Shown piece after piece: positions 45,500 to 57,537 of a stretch of DNA of 64,000 bases. A program made the translations under genes and the position numbers. The notes below the pieces were generated by a model. It did no database searches, was not told where the DNA came from, and saw nothing but the letters and a program-made list of their open reading frames with translations. Every line of letters begins with the position of its first letter. Position 1 is the stretch's first letter. This stretch comes from Theropithecus gelada. Lineage: Eukaryota; Chordata; Mammalia; Primates; Cercopithecidae. Location: positions 23,967,459-24,031,458 of the forward strand of contig NC_037670.1 of assembly GCF_003255815.1 (NCBI RefSeq). The letters are read 5' to 3'.

Positions 45500-46262
45500 T
45501 ATCAGCTCCCTAGAGCTGCCATAACAGACTGGGTGGCTTAAACAACAGACATTTGGCCTGGTGTGGTGGCTCACACCTGTAATCCCAGCACTATGGGAGG
45601 CCGAGGCGGGCGGATCATGAGGTCAAGAGATTGAGACTATCGTGGCCAGTGTGGTGAAACCCCGGCTCTACTAAATATACAAAAAAATTAGCTGCGTGTG
45701 GTGGCACACGCCTGTAGTCCCAGCTACTCGGAGGCTGAGGCAGGAGAATCGCTTGAACCTGGGAAGCGGAGGTTGCAGTGAGTCGAGATCGCACCGCTGT
45801 ACTCCAGCCTGGTGACAGAGCGAGACTGCATCTCAAACAACAACCACCACCACCACCACCACAACAACACAGACATTTTTTGTCTCATCATTCTGGAGGG
45901 TGGAAGTACAAGATCAGAGTGTCAGCCGGGTTAGTTTTCCTGAGGCTGTGAAGGAGAATCTCCTCCAGGCCTTTTCCCAGCTTCTGCTGGGCTGCCGGCC
46001 ATCTATGGTGCTCCTTGGCTTGTAGACACATTGCTCTGATTCCTGCCTTTGTCTTCACAGGGTGTTCTCCCTGTGTTCGTGTCCATGTCTAAGTTTCCCT
46101 TTTTTATAAGCACACCAGCATGTTGAATTAAAGCCCACCCTAATGACCTCATCTCAACTAATTACATCTGCAGTGACCCCATGTCCAAATACGGTTTCAT
46201 TCTAAGGTACTTGATGTTAGGACTTCGGCATGTGAAACCTGGGGAGACATGACATCCAGCTT
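45500..46262 (-). mobile_element. MaLR-type LTR split by an Alu
   Basis: CCCTAGAGCTGCCATAACAG and GGGTGGCTTAAACAACAGAC lead up to the Alu; GTCTCATCATTCTGGAGGGT, GAATTAAAGCCCACCCTAAT and ACTAATTACATCTGCAGTGA continue after it. Reverse-orientation LTR of the same broad class as 13228-13605. Confidence 0.8.
45555..45868 (+). mobile_element. Alu inserted in a MaLR LTR
   Basis: GGCCTGGTGTGGTGGCTCAC to GCGAGACTGCATCTCAAACA with a (CAA)/(CCA)n tail. ACAGACATTT flanks it exactly at 45545-45554 and 45869-45878. It is S/Y-like (TCATGAGGTCAAGAGATTGA). Confidence 0.95.
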
Positions 46263-46399
46263 CCTCAAGGCAGTCGGAAGTGGCCTTGGAGGAGGATAGA
46301 ATGGCTGGTGATTAAAGTCAACACACTCCACCCCAGGCCAGAAGGGTGGGGCCTGGAGGTGGATTCCGCAGAGGGGACCGCTGGGGCCAGAGGCCTAAA

Positions 46400-46760
46400 G
46401 AAGACCCAGTGTCATAAGAAGAACTGAAGAGAAAACTTTGGGCATAGGGAGGATGAACTAAGCAGATGAGGAGTGAGATGGGGTTGGAGAGGGAGCTAGG
46501 GCCATAGGATGAGGGCTGTGAGGCCACTTAAGCCTCGAATTTAACTGCGTATGTGCTGGGAAGCCAGTGAGGGCTTCTGAGCTGGAACTGATGGGACTGG
46601 GTGTACCTTCTGGGAAGGTCACTGGCTGCTGCATGGGCCAGGGGCTACAGCGGGCCCAGCAGGAAATGGGAAGGTTGTTCAGGCAGCTGCTGTAGGTGTC
46701 CCCAGGAGAGACTATGGTGTCTTGGACCAGGGGGAGCAAAAGGGCAGAGAGAGGGGGATG
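46400..46760 (-). repeat. Probable old LINE (L2-like) remnant
   Basis: GTGCTGGGAAGCCAGTGAGG, GGGAAGGTCACTGGCTGCTG and CTATGGTGTCTTGGACCAGG match a widespread old repeat (gggaagccattggagg...ctctggctgctg...ggtggcttggaccag), which I think is L2. Confidence 0.4.
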
Positions 46761-47014
46761 GAGCTGGGGCGTTTTGGTGACAGCTGTTTAGACTTGCAGT
46801 GGGTAAGCACACAGGCCCACGCAGATATGGTCATTGTTGAAGCTGGGCTGATGGCATCTGCAGACACCCTAGAGCTTTTTAGCTGACGTTTGAGTACTGG
46901 GATGACAACTACAGTGCAGGTGGGCAGATTTCTGTCTGACTTCTAGTGACCATACTTCTCGAATCCCAGATCAGGGCTCACTCTTGTGAGATGTCTCAGC
47001 TTTGTGCTGGCCAA

Positions 47015-47781
47015 TGCAGTGGGAGAGGAAGTAGACAGAGTAATATTCCCAAAGCTGCAAATGTGTCACCTGACACAGCAGAAGGAACTTTGCAGACGTG
47101 ATTGTGTGAAGGATCTTGAGGCGGGTAGATGGTCTTGGGTGATCTGTGTGGGCCCAGTGTAATCACAGAGACTTTATGAGGGGAACTTGGGAGCATCCAA
47201 GTCAGAAAAGGTGATGTGACGATGGAAGGTGGAGAAAACTTGGGTTTTGCTGCTGCCTTTAAAGACAAAGGGGCCATGAGCCAAGGAACGTGGGCAGCCT
47301 CTGGAAGCTGGAAAGGCAAAGGAACGATTCACCCTTAAAGCCTCCAGAAAGAACCAGCTCTGCCAACACCTTAATTTTAGCCCAGCGAGGCTGATTTTTG
47401 AGCTTCCAGCCTCCAGAGCTGTAGGATAGTACCTTTTTTTTTTTTTTTTGAGACAGAGTCTTGCTCTGTTACTCAGGCTGGAGTGCAGTGGTGCGATCTC
47501 GGCTCACTGCAACCTCCTCCTCCCAGGTTCAAGTGATTCTTCTGCCTTAGCCTCCTGAGTAGCTGGGACTACAGGCGCGTGTCACCACGCCTGGCTAATT
47601 TTTGTGTTTTTATTAGAGATGGGGTTTCACCATGTTGGCCAGGCTGGCCTCTAACTCCTGACTTCGTAATCTGCCCACCTTGGCCTCCCAAAGTTCTGGG
47701 ATCACAGGCATGAGCCACCACGCCCAGCCATGTGTGGTTTTAAGCTGCTAACTTGTAGTGGTTTTCAGGAAACTAATACGG
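47015..47781 (+). mobile_element. MaLR-type LTR split by an Alu
   Basis: AGTAATATTCCCAAAGCTGC, GTGTGGGCCCAGTGTAATCA, GCCATGAGCCAAGGAACGTG and CCTTAATTTTAGCCCAGCGA precede the Alu. GTGTGGTTTTAAGCTGCTAA and GGAAACTAATACG complete the LTR after it. Confidence 0.85.
47434..47729 (-). mobile_element. Full-length AluS-like inserted in a MaLR LTR
   Basis: A T-run at 47434-47449, then GAGACAGAGTCTTGCTCTGT through CACCATGTTGGCCAGGCTGG to GAGCCACCACGCCCAGCC. Complete two-arm Alu in reverse orientation. Confidence 0.95.
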
Positions 47782-49239
47782 GTAGAGAAAAGGGAGGTAA
47801 TAGAAGTCAATTCACCAAGAAACAGTGAAACGAATCGAGAGATTTTGCAGGGGCCCATGTGCTTCTTGCATGTGCCAGTCATCTCGGTCAGTGACAGGTG
47901 TCAGGGAGAATGGTGGGCAGGTTGGGTTGCGACCTCTGCCTGGAAGAACTTCATTGTGAGTTTCCCAGTGAGAGAGAGACAAAGAACTAAGCCAATCATG
48001 CACCACTGGATGATTTATTGTTTTTTTGTTTTTTCTCTCTAGACAAACAGAATATAATTATAGAAGCAGGCATGTGTTAGCCTAAGCTCTTGTTAATCAC
48101 ACCCAAGTTATATTTTCTTCAGCTTGCAAGCTCCGTTGCCACTCCTCATTAGAAAGGAGTACATCTGAGTTGTACTTCTAGGCAGGTAGGCGCAAGGCCT
48201 TTATGTCTGAGGTATTGTGATCTGCCTTCCCTGCGTGATGGAGAGCTGGAAATGGAGCGAGAAGGGGAAAGGTGCAAGCCAATGGGGAAAGTTCTTATTG
48301 TCACAACAGGAGGAAACATCAGCTTAGACCTGGCTCATTCTTTGGGATAGAATAACACTGGTAATAGTTGAGTTTAAATTTCAGTATAATTGAGTTTCAG
48401 CCTAGCTCTGCGTGGTTGGAAAAATGTAATGAAGTTGCAATGTATAAACTGGTCCATTGAGTTTTACTTTAAAATCTTCTTTAAACATATTTAGCAATTT
48501 AAAAATGTATTTGGAATATATCTGTGATCTGTCTGTGTACATTTCAGATTGAATGAAAAGGGTCACCCTTCCTGTCAAAGTTTCAAGATTCCTGGTAAAC
48601 GCTGACATCCTCACTTTTTATTTCCCCTCCAGTTGATTTTTTTCTTGGATAAGCCATTCTCTAGTTGAGAAGGAAGACTTTGTTTTGTCTTCATGTGCAG
48701 AATCCCTTGGCCTTTGTTTGGCATTGAGTCGGGCTCTCCTCTCTGAGTGACGAGGCTGTGTCCCTCAGAAGTCCTTGGACCAGGGCCTCGGGCAAATCTG
48801 AGCCCACTTAGGCATCAGACAAATGCTGTGGGTTAGGTGTGATTATCAGCATGTAAAGCGCATACAACACTTATTGGTCCTCACCCAAGGTATTTTGAGA
48901 GCCACTAATTTGTTTAATATCACTGGAGATTGTTTTAGAGCAAGCATTTCAACAGACTTGAATTTCCTTTGGAAAGAAAGTGGAGTAACACGGTTTTCTG
49001 GAGGGATTTATTGTTCTTGTTGAGATATTTGAAGACCCACGTCAGGCCTTATACTCTCCAGGAAGTTCTCCAGGAAGGTAGGACCCCACAATAAAGAGCT
49101 GTTGGTCCACAGTGAACCCTGAGCTGGGACTTTCTCCACGACTCACCACCTCACTCTCAGCCTCAAGTTACTCATTAAAGGTCTTCGCTGGCTGTCTGGT
49201 TGGGCCACATGCCTTGCTGGTCACTCACATGACATCCTC

Positions 49240-49386
49240 ACTCTCCTATTGCAATTGGAGTGGCTTAAAACAACACCCATGGATCATCTCACAGTTCTAT
49301 AGGAGAAACCCGGGTGCGGTGGGCTCAGGGTCTTGCATGTCTGGAGTCAAGCTCTCAGAAGGGCTGTGTTCTCTTTTGGAGGCTGT
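49240..49386 (-). mobile_element. MaLR-type LTR 3' fragment
   Basis: GAGTGGCTTAAAACAACACC, CATCTCACAGTTCTATAGGA and AAGGGCTGTGTTCTCTTTTG are the 3'-end part of a reverse LTR that breaks off where the next LTR begins. Confidence 0.6.
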
Positions 49387-49803
49387 ATGCATTTCCCGTG
49401 CTGCTGTAACAAAGTGCCACAGCTGGGTGGCTTCAAACAAAGGACATTACTTCTCTCCCAGTTCTGGAGGCTGGAAATCTGAAGCTAAGGTGTGGGCAGG
49501 GCCCTGCTCCCTCTAAAGACGAGTCCCTTCCTTGCCTCTTCCAGCTTCTGGTGGCTCCAGGCATTGCTTGGTTTGTGGCTGCATCACTGCATTCTCGGCC
49601 TTCACATAGCCTTCCCTCTGTGTCTGTGTCTTCTCTGCTCTTATAAGGACGCTTGTCATTGACTTTAGGACCCATTGTGTAATCCAGGGTGATCTCATTT
49701 TGAGATCTCAAACTTAGTTACATCTGTCAACTCTCTTTTTCCAAATAAGGGTCCAAGGGTTAGGACAGGGATGGTCTTTTGGGGGCAAACATTCAACCCA
49801 CTC
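49387..49803 (-). mobile_element. MaLR-type (MLT1-like) LTR
   Basis: GCTGCTGTAACAAAGTGCCA, CTCCCAGTTCTGGAGGCTGG, CTCTTATAAGGACGCTTGTC and GTGTAATCCAGGGTGATCTC occur in order; it ends around CATTCAACCCACTC. Confidence 0.8.
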
Positions 49804-50162
49804 CAGCTGCCTTGCTTGGGGGAGCTACTGTTAAAAACTGTGTACTCAAAGCCTCGCAGGGGTTTTACCAAGACATCTTATCATACTCATTTTAACATGA
49901 GTCATGCCTGAAATAACTGCAGTGTAGAAAAGCAGCATCTTGAGAAACATAACAAAGAATTATGTTCTGTTCAGTGGAAAACGGCTCAGGGCAGTGGTGC
50001 AAAACCCAGGTTAATCATCTCCGAGGTTAACTTAAGTAGCACCTCCTAGGATGTTTGCTTTGGAAGGGTTTGCACTTGAGGGTTGAGCTTAAATTGCTTC
50101 TTCATCTCTGATGATCACTCCATTGCTTGTTTAAAAGGCATCAGTACTCAGTCAAGCTAGCT

Positions 50163-50225
50163 GGAATGGGTTGAATTGTGGCCACCCCAAAAGATACGCC
50201 CACAACCTAACCCTCGGACTCCGTT
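50163..50225 (+). mobile_element. 5' fragment of a MaLR-type LTR
   Basis: GGGTTGAATTGTGGCCACCC and CAACCTAACCCTCGG match the first ~60 bp of the LTR class; the rest is absent. Confidence 0.55.
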
Positions 50226-50879
50226 TGAAGTTTGGGAGTAGGAAGGAAACCTTTCTTCCATGTTGAGCTGTTGTAATTTCTAGTTTTACTCTGATAAGCT
50301 CTGTATAATAAGCCCCTGAAGACTCTGAGACTTACCGTCTACTCATTCCTAATCATGATCTGAAAACCAGACTATCTTTAGAGAAAACAAGAGTTGGTTT
50401 ATAATTTGTGCTTCTACACATTGTTCTCCCACCTGGGAGCAAGGGGGCTTGGCCAGCAGACAGGACTGGTGTGTGTACTCATGACTGGCATAGGAGAAGA
50501 GGCAGGTGGCATTCCACAGCTCCTGTATCAGTTTGAATCCTTCGCCACGTGTCCCTTCCTGTTGGTAAACAGAGATAACAGCCTAATCCTGGGGCTGCTG
50601 CGAGTGACACTGCCACAGCTCTGGGCACCTGCCAGCCAAGGACAGATGGCGACCACTGCCACCCACAGGCTGTCCCAGGGAGAATTTATGGTGAGACTCC
50701 TGGGGTCCGGGAACATCCATCCATGGGCTGATGTTGAGGGTATGCACCACCTGGAGGAATCGTAGAGTCTTTCTATCAGTAGCATCCCCATTGACACCTA
50801 GCTAGATCCTGGCCTCTGCTCCCACTCCACCATGTCCGTCCCCTGCTCCACCATCCTACACCCCGACGATGTCAACATT

Positions 50880-51450
50880 CCTCTCCCTGCTCCCCCTTGG
50901 CCTCAAAGTGTGTCTGGCAAAAAGCAAGTCCAGTCATGACTTTCCTCTGCACAGAGCAGTGACTGTCATCCCACTGAGAGGCAAAGTCAAGGTGCTCCTG
51001 GTGGCCGCCTGGCTTCAGTGTACCTGTCTCACCTCTCACCTGCTCGTCCTCATTTACTCCATGTCTGCAGCCACATGGCTCCCAGGCTCAGGCTGGCCCT
51101 ACTTCCCCCTAGGCCCTTCCCACTCCCTGTGCCTGGAAGGACCATTTTCCCCCCAGGTAACCACAGAGCTCCCTCTGCACCTTCCGTCCCTGTTTGCTCT
51201 AAGATCACCTTTCCAACAAGGCAGCCCCTCCTCCTGCCCCTCCCCAACTGGCTTTACCCCGTAACGCGTAGAGTTTCCTCATCAGTTTCCTCTCTGTCTC
51301 CACATGTAGAGTGGAAACTCTAGGGAAGAAGGGATTTTTTGGGTTTTATTTTGTATTTGGCAGCTACTTCCCCAGTGCCTACATTGGTGCCCCATGCTCC
51401 GTAAGCCTGGAGGAATTTTTGCTGAATGAATGAATGAGTGCAGGAAAGAA
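50880..51450 (+). repeat. L2 LINE 3' region
   Basis: AAGGTGCTCCTGGTGGCCGC, CCCACTCCCTGTGCCTGGAA and, near the end, CCAGTGCCTACATTGGTGCC and GCTGAATGAATGAATGAGTG follow L2 over about 570 bp with heavy divergence. The terminal TGAA repeats are the L2 3' end. Confidence 0.75.
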
Positions 51451-52384
51451 TTAAAAGCAGCATTTGCTAAGTGTCCTGTCAACCCATCTGTTCCGAAATG
51501 GCTTTGTCATTTCTGTCTGAAATGAGTCACCTGCTTAGGGGCCTCACGATTCTTCTTTTCTCCTCGCCCACAGAATTTATTTTTTAATGATGAAAGGCTG
51601 GATCGTTTGAAATCACTGTGGGATGTGTGCTTTTCTAGCCCCAAGGGTGGTGCTGACCATGTAATTTTCCATGCACCAGTTTAAGAAGGCAGTAGATTTC
51701 CACCAAGAAAGAGGAAGGAGCTGGCGGCCAAGTCAGGAGTGGTATTTTACTGGGGAAAAACAGGGGCGGTTGATATACAAAGCAATCTGCAGGCTTGGTG
51801 CTGACACCATAGCCTTCCAGCGACCAGGTGCAGAAACTCAATATAGAAAGCTCCAAAAACGGAACGTTTATTACCTATTACCTGAGAAGTATAAACTTTC
51901 AATTTACCCTGCCCCAAAATGGATTTCTGGGAAAGCAGCCTTATCTCTAGTGTGGCTTGGTAGCAACAGCTCTGCTTAGTGTCATTATCTGGAGTGCAGC
52001 TGTCTACACTCACCTTTTAAAAAGGTGATTATAACAAACAAGCAGTCTAATTTATTAAGCAAGCTGGCTTGGGCTGGGGAGGAAGGCAGGTGCTTTCATT
52101 CAGCTTGCTCACAGGGTATTGTTCTCACAGAGCTTCCCACTTGTTTGTTTTTTATTCCCTTCATTTCCCTGCTTAAGAGAGCTGTTTGCCCGGCACGCCG
52201 ATTTACAGAACGGGGAGTGATCTGGATTTATCTGTGGGTTCACTGGCCTTCCACAGGGCTTATGGATGGTCTCAGTTTGAGCTGCATCACACGCTGCCCG
52301 ATGAAATTGACGATATTCGGCCAAACACCAACTGCGTGTGGTTCAACCTAAGGGTAATTTACAGTGAAGGGCAAAGTTACAGAT

Positions 52385-52612
52385 TTCAAAGCAAAAGACC
52401 CAAATTCACATCTGATCACCTGCTGACTGGCTACGTAACCTTGAGAATGTTCCTTGGTTTCTCTGATCATTCCTGGTCCTCATCTGTAAAACAGTTCAGT
52501 TAATAGCCAGCTAGGAAGCCATGATGGGAAGCACTTGCAGCTAGTTATATAAAGCACTCAGCACAGTGCCTGGCGCAAAGGAAGCTTTCAGTAAGTGGTA
52601 GCTGGTGCTTAT
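52385..52612 (+). repeat. MIR SINE
   Basis: GACTGGCTACGTAACCTTGA, CCTCATCTGTAAAACAGTTC and AAAGCACTCAGCACAGTGCC match MIR along most of its length. Confidence 0.8.
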
Positions 52613-53429
52613 TTGTGGCCACGGCTGATTGAGACTGGAAGCTGCAGGGACTCCGGTGCGCGATGGTAGGTGCTCCATGAATGCTGGCAAGAAGAGTGAG
52701 CATGGGGTGAGCTGAGAACTCAGAACTCTGCTTCTTAGATGCCTGCTTTGTGTATAGTTTTGCCCTGTCCTAAAGCCCAACATGCACCCATGTTTTGCGT
52801 CATTGTTCCTGTTGTATATGTTACTTATCACTCGTCATGAGCTTGTTTATATCCATCCACAGTCAGGGGTTCTCCTCCTCCCTCCTCTGCAAGCAAATCC
52901 ATGTCTGGCTCTCTGGTGAAGAGGGTGGGGTGGGTGGTGGACCAGGAGGTCCTGATGGGGTTGGCCTCACCTTGCCCTGGGCATTCTGCAGCCTATGGCC
53001 TCCCCACAGCCACTTTGCCTTTTATCTCTGGTTTCCCCAGGCCTAGAACAGGATCTGGCTTTTGTAGGCAGAATCAAATACACAATTTGCAGGGCCCACA
53101 GTACAAAAGGAAAATGCAGGACTCCTTGTTCAAAAATTAAGAATTTCAAGATGGCAGCCACTGAGCGTTAAACCACAAGCAGGGCCTTCTGAGGGCGCCC
53201 CCTGTGGCACGACCTGCAGGTGCCTGTGATTCCAGCCCTGTTGATAGGCAAGAAATGTTTCTCGAGTTAAACTAAATAAAAGTTAATTCAATGCACACAG
53301 ATGCCCGGGTGCTCCCAATGTATCCTGCTGTTTTGCAGCAGCATGAGTAAGTGTCAGGCTGAGGGACATGAGTCACTGATGTGACCTGAGCACTTGGCTC
53401 GCTGGGTGATGCTCAGCTCTGGCGTGGGT

Positions 53430-53522
53430 GTGATAGAGCCTCTAGAACATGCCTGTGCTTGGGCTCCATCCCAGGAGATTCTAATTTCAGTTGATTGGGT
53501 CCACAATACGAGGTGTTTTTTT
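53430..53522 (+). repeat. MER5A-type hAT fragment
   Basis: GTGCTTGGGCTCCATCCCAG, GAGATTCTAATTTCAGTTGA and TTGGGTCCACAATACGAGG resemble the central part of MER5A. Confidence 0.5.
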
Positions 53523-53571
53523 CTGTCCTCAGCAACGATGACAGAATCATGGCAAACATGTTTTTCTTTTT

Positions 53572-54015
53572 AGTATTAATTTCCATTGCAGTAAAATACA
53601 CATAACATAAAATGTTCCAACTTAACCATTTTTATAGAGTTCTATGATACTAGGTACATTCACATTGCTGTGCAACCATCCCCACTATCCATCTCCAGGC
53701 CTGTTTCTGTCTTGCAAAAGTGAAATTCTCTATGCATGAAACCCTAACTCTCCATTCCCTACAGCCCCTGGAAGGACACCATTCTACTTTGTCTATGGAT
53801 TTCATTCCTCCAGGTGCCTCATGTAAGTTGAAATCATACAGTATTTGCCTTTTTGTGACTCGGCATTATGCCGTCAAGGACTATCTGTGGTGTGACCTGT
53901 GTCAGAAGCTCATTCCTTTTTGAGGCTGAATAATATTGCATTGTATGTGGAGACCACATTTTGTTGATCTATTCACCTGTTTGCTTCCACCTTTTGACTA
54001 TTTTGGGCAAACGTA
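53572..54015 (-). mobile_element. L1M 3' region, minus strand
   Basis: AAAATACACATAACATAAAA, GTACATTCACATTGCTGTGC, AACCATCCCCACTATCCATC, ATCATACAGTATTTGCCTTT and GGCTGAATAATATTGCATTG match the element at 9407-10110. The two copies share family, not a recent origin. Confidence 0.85.
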
Positions 54016-54034
54016 TCCTTTTTACAGTAGTGTG

Positions 54035-54170
54035 GTTTGATTGCCAGTCCCATTCACAGATAGGAAAGTCGAGGTAAGAGAGTGTGAGTAGCTTGTCCAC
54101 ACAAGCAGAGAAGTCTCCCGATTCTGAACTGTCTGCTTCCTGCCCCTCGCTCTCTCCACCTTTCCACACT
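54035..54170 (-). repeat. MIR SINE remnant
   Basis: CCATTCACAGATAGGAAAGT and GTAGCTTGTCCACACAAGCA recall reverse MIR (cccattttacagatgaggaaact...aacttgcccaaggtcac). Confidence 0.5.
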
Positions 54171-54564
54171 TCCTTTACTCCTGCAGAAGGGTGCTTGTTT
54201 TTTGCATTGAGATAAGCAGCAACTATTTACCTAACGACTGGCTGAGTAGTTTTCCTCCCTTTCATACCCAATGGATCAGCTGCTGCTGGTAGAAAATTGG
54301 ATACACACAGGTGTCCCCTTATTGGAGTCTTGCGTACACAACACCTGTGGGCAGCTGGTTGCTTCGGTGGCAGGGCTCGCTCAGCACGTGAAGAGGTCGC
54401 AGCCCCTTGTGCTTCTCCAGGGCCTGACACAAGACACGTGGAGAGGACAGACACAGGGGAGGTCCCACAGCAAAATGCAGCCCCACAGCAGAACGGGTGG
54501 CTGTGAGGTCTGTAAAGCCATTAATTTCTACTAATTCCTTTCAAGTGTGGTGGGAAAAGCTGCG

Positions 54565-54740
54565 CTTTGAGATATCTATCCTGATCCCACCATTCCTGAG
54601 ATGGGAAGTTGGTGTTCATGACTTACTGTCCCCAAGCCTTAGTTTCTTGATCTTCTCACCGTTAAACAGAGATTATAGTGCCTGCCTCACTGGACTTTTG
54701 TGAATATTAAATCTGCAATGAGGGTTAAGCTCCCAGGATA
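54565..54740 (+). repeat. MIR SINE
   Basis: CATGACTTACTGTCCCCAAG, CCTTAGTTTCTTGATCTTCT, CCGTTAAACAGAGATTATAG and TGCCTGCCTCACTGGACTTT are in MIR order. Confidence 0.65.
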
Positions 54741-55359
54741 GAGCAACACCCACCATCAAGACACACATATGTCTCCTGCTCTTTCTATTCTCTCTTGGAA
54801 GCATAAGTTTTGAATTTATTTATGTTTGAGTGTGTACATTTTGAAGAAACTGACCTGTTTTGTGGCCAAAAGAATGGAAATTTCTCTTTATTCAGTATGT
54901 GAAGAGGAGATTGGCTCTGTACGATCAACCTACTTGTCTTTTTTATTTGACATGAAAGACGTAGGACTTTAGTTTTTCCAAAAGTGTTGAGACTGAAAGA
55001 CAATCTTTTTTCTAAACCTACAAATGTGAGAAAGTAGACAAAGAAAAGGCGGGGGTTCAGGTTTTCTAATGCGTCGTTTAAAAAGAAATCTGACTCTTTT
55101 GGACTTTCTTGGATGTGCTGCTCCTTTGATGACTATGATGAGGACCTAATTGGGGAATGGAAATCTCTGGGATGAATTTTAAAAAATGTGTGTGTTTTAT
55201 TGGCATATTTCTGAAGTCCTTAAAGTACTTCTGTAAAAACAATCTCTGTGAAAGATCAAGTTCTACAACAGGGTAAACTGAGTTTTAGGTAATCGAGCAT
55301 GATCCTGTAATTGACGAGGTCATTGGTCTCTTTGGTATTGCCTTCACTGGTCATTTTCT

Positions 55360-55664
55360 TTTTTTCTTTTATCTTTTTTTTTGAGATGGAGTCTCGCTCT
55401 GTTGCACAGGCTGAAGTGCAATGGCACAATCTTGGCTCACTGCAACCTCGGCCTCCCAGGTTCAAGCGATTTTCCTGCCTCAGCCGCCTGGGTAGCTGGA
55501 ATTACAGACACCTGCCACCACGCCTGGCTAATTTTTGTATTTTTAAGTAGAGACGGGGTTTCACCGTGTTGGTCAGGCTGGTCTCAAACTCCTGACCTCA
55601 GGTGATCCGCCCACCGTGGCCTCCCAAAGTGCTGGGATTACAAGCGTGAGCCACCATGCCCGGC
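55360..55664 (-). mobile_element. Full-length AluS-like
   Basis: T-rich tail, then GAGATGGAGTCTCGCTCTGT through GACCTCAGGTGATCCGCCCA to GAGCCACCATGCCCGGC. TGGTCATTTTCT (55348-55359) and TGGTTGTTTTCT (55669-55680) may be a target duplication with two differences. Confidence 0.95.
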
Positions 55665-56074
55665 TTAGTGGTTGTTTTCTGCTCAAAGGTGGGGAGAGGG
55701 ATGTCCATTCCCCTCCTGGGCTGTACTCTTGGGCCAGGACTCTGTCCACATATTTAGTGGCTCCAGCTGGGGCAAGGTGGTGTTGACAAGGCTCGTTGTG
55801 TCTTTGCATATTCATGGTGACTTCGCTGCTGTGAGCATCACCAGCCAGGGGATCTAATGCGCCGTTTAGACCTTTTGGTGTTGTTGAATGACACTGTCAT
55901 CATGTCAGCTGTGTAGCGACTGTGACATCACCAGTCATGTCAGCCAAAATGGATGCCAGACGAAGTCACCCATCTGGCTCTGCAGGCCTCTGCCCACGTA
56001 TTTAATCTGTCATAAAGATTTGCTAAACTCCTGTCCTCAAAGATCTTACCGTCAACCCGAGTCAGCAAGATACC

Positions 56075-56300
56075 CGTGAAACACACTGTGTGCCATGTGG
56101 GCTTATAATTAGATTATCGTAAGGCTGGAAATTACAAGAGGAAGTGGAAGGCCTGTCAGTGGTCAGGGAACACCTTGTGGGGAAGGAGGACGGAGTGCTG
56201 AGATCTGAGGTGGGAAGATTTGGAAGGGAAAGGAAACCAGAGAGGGCTTTCCCAGCCAGGGAACTGGCATCTCCGTAAGTGGAGAGGTGGGGCCAAGCCC
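56075..56300 (-). repeat. Probable L2 LINE remnant
   Basis: GTCAGGGAACACCTTGTGGG, GCTGAGATCTGAGGTGGGAA and AGGGAACTGGCATCTCCGTA fit reverse L2 (gtcagggaaggcttcctgg...gagctgagatctgaagg). Confidence 0.45.
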
Positions 56301-56444
56301 AGGCTCTCATGGAACTTTGGGGTTCAGTAGGAGCTGGAGCAGGTACTCGGTGACCTGGGGTCCAGCTTAGCCATGAGCTTGCTGAATGAGCCTAGCCAAG
56401 TCACTGGATCTTTTGTGGCCTGGTCCTTCATCTATAACATTGGA

Positions 56445-56945
56445 GCATGGAGGTATATACCCAAAGGAACTGTAGACAGAAACTCAAGTGCTTACACACT
56501 AATGCTCAGAGACACAGTAATTCACAGTAGCCAAAAGGTGGTGGAAAGAACCCCAATGTCCATCAGTGGAGAGACGAATATCTCCCTACAACAGATTATT
56601 ATTCAGCCGTAAAAAGGAATACATCCTGATATGTGCTACAGTGTGGATGAACCTTGAAAACATTATGCTAAGTGAAAGAAGACAGATCTAAAAAGGCACA
56701 TATTGTCTGATTCCACTGATACGAAATACTAGAATAGGTAAACCTGTACCCACAGAAAGCAAATTGGTGGTGTCCTGGGGTAAAGGGAGGAGGAAATGGG
56801 GATTGATTGCTTAATGGGTTTGGGGATTACTGGGGGTGATGAAAATGTTTTGCAACTGGATAGAGGTGGTGGTCACACAATGTTGTGAATGTACTGAATC
56901 TTTTAAATGCTTAATTTTATGTTCACCTCGGTTTTTAAAAAATGG
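56445..56945 (+). mobile_element. L1M 3' region
   Basis: ATATACCCAAAGGAACTGTA, CCCCAATGTCCATCAGTGGA, GATGAACCTTGAAAACATTA, CTAAGTGAAAGAAGACAGAT and TTAATTTTATGTTCACC are L1M ORF2-end and 3' UTR sequence, heavily mutated. Confidence 0.85.
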
Positions 56946-57459
56946 GGCATTGTATTAAATCCAAGCATTTCAGCTTTCCTCTATGGGTCCTGAGGAATTC
57001 TGGGGAGAGGCCCCTACAGGGCGGGAGAAAGGTTTTACCTACCCTGTCCTCTCTCTCCTTCGATGAGCACAGCTCTACTTTGAGTGTGTGATACCCTGGG
57101 AAGGCAGTAAGATTTCATGGGAAGAAAAACTTCCCAAGGACTTTCCTTTTTTAAAAATGATGAAAGGTGGGCTCAGCTTTCTGGTGTCTTTGCTGGATGG
57201 GAAATTCTATCATTTCTTTGGGAATTGGCCAAGTGTCATTTTTCAGCATCACTTAGATCTCTTTGGGCTGTGGTCCTTCTAAAACAGCCTTCTATAACCT
57301 CGTGTGGCAGATGAAAATGGAAAGCACCCCTGGCTGTTGCCATTTTATTTGTCTTCGGAGAGATTTTGGCCAGGGGAGTTTCTAGGCACGTGGGACTTAG
57401 GTTCCAATGGGAAGGCTGTGGACAGATGGGATGAATTCCCCTTTGCCTCCTCCCACCCT

Positions 57460-57537
57460 CAGCCTGCTGAATCAGAGTCTGCATTGTCACGAGATTTCCC
57501 AGGTGATGGTCACAGTGTTAAAGTTTGAAAAATGCTG
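57460..57537 (+). repeat. MER5-type hAT fragment
   Basis: TGAATCAGAGTCTGCATTGT, TCCCAGGTGATGGTCACAGT and GTTTGAAAAATGCTG match the right end of the MER5 group. Confidence 0.55.
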
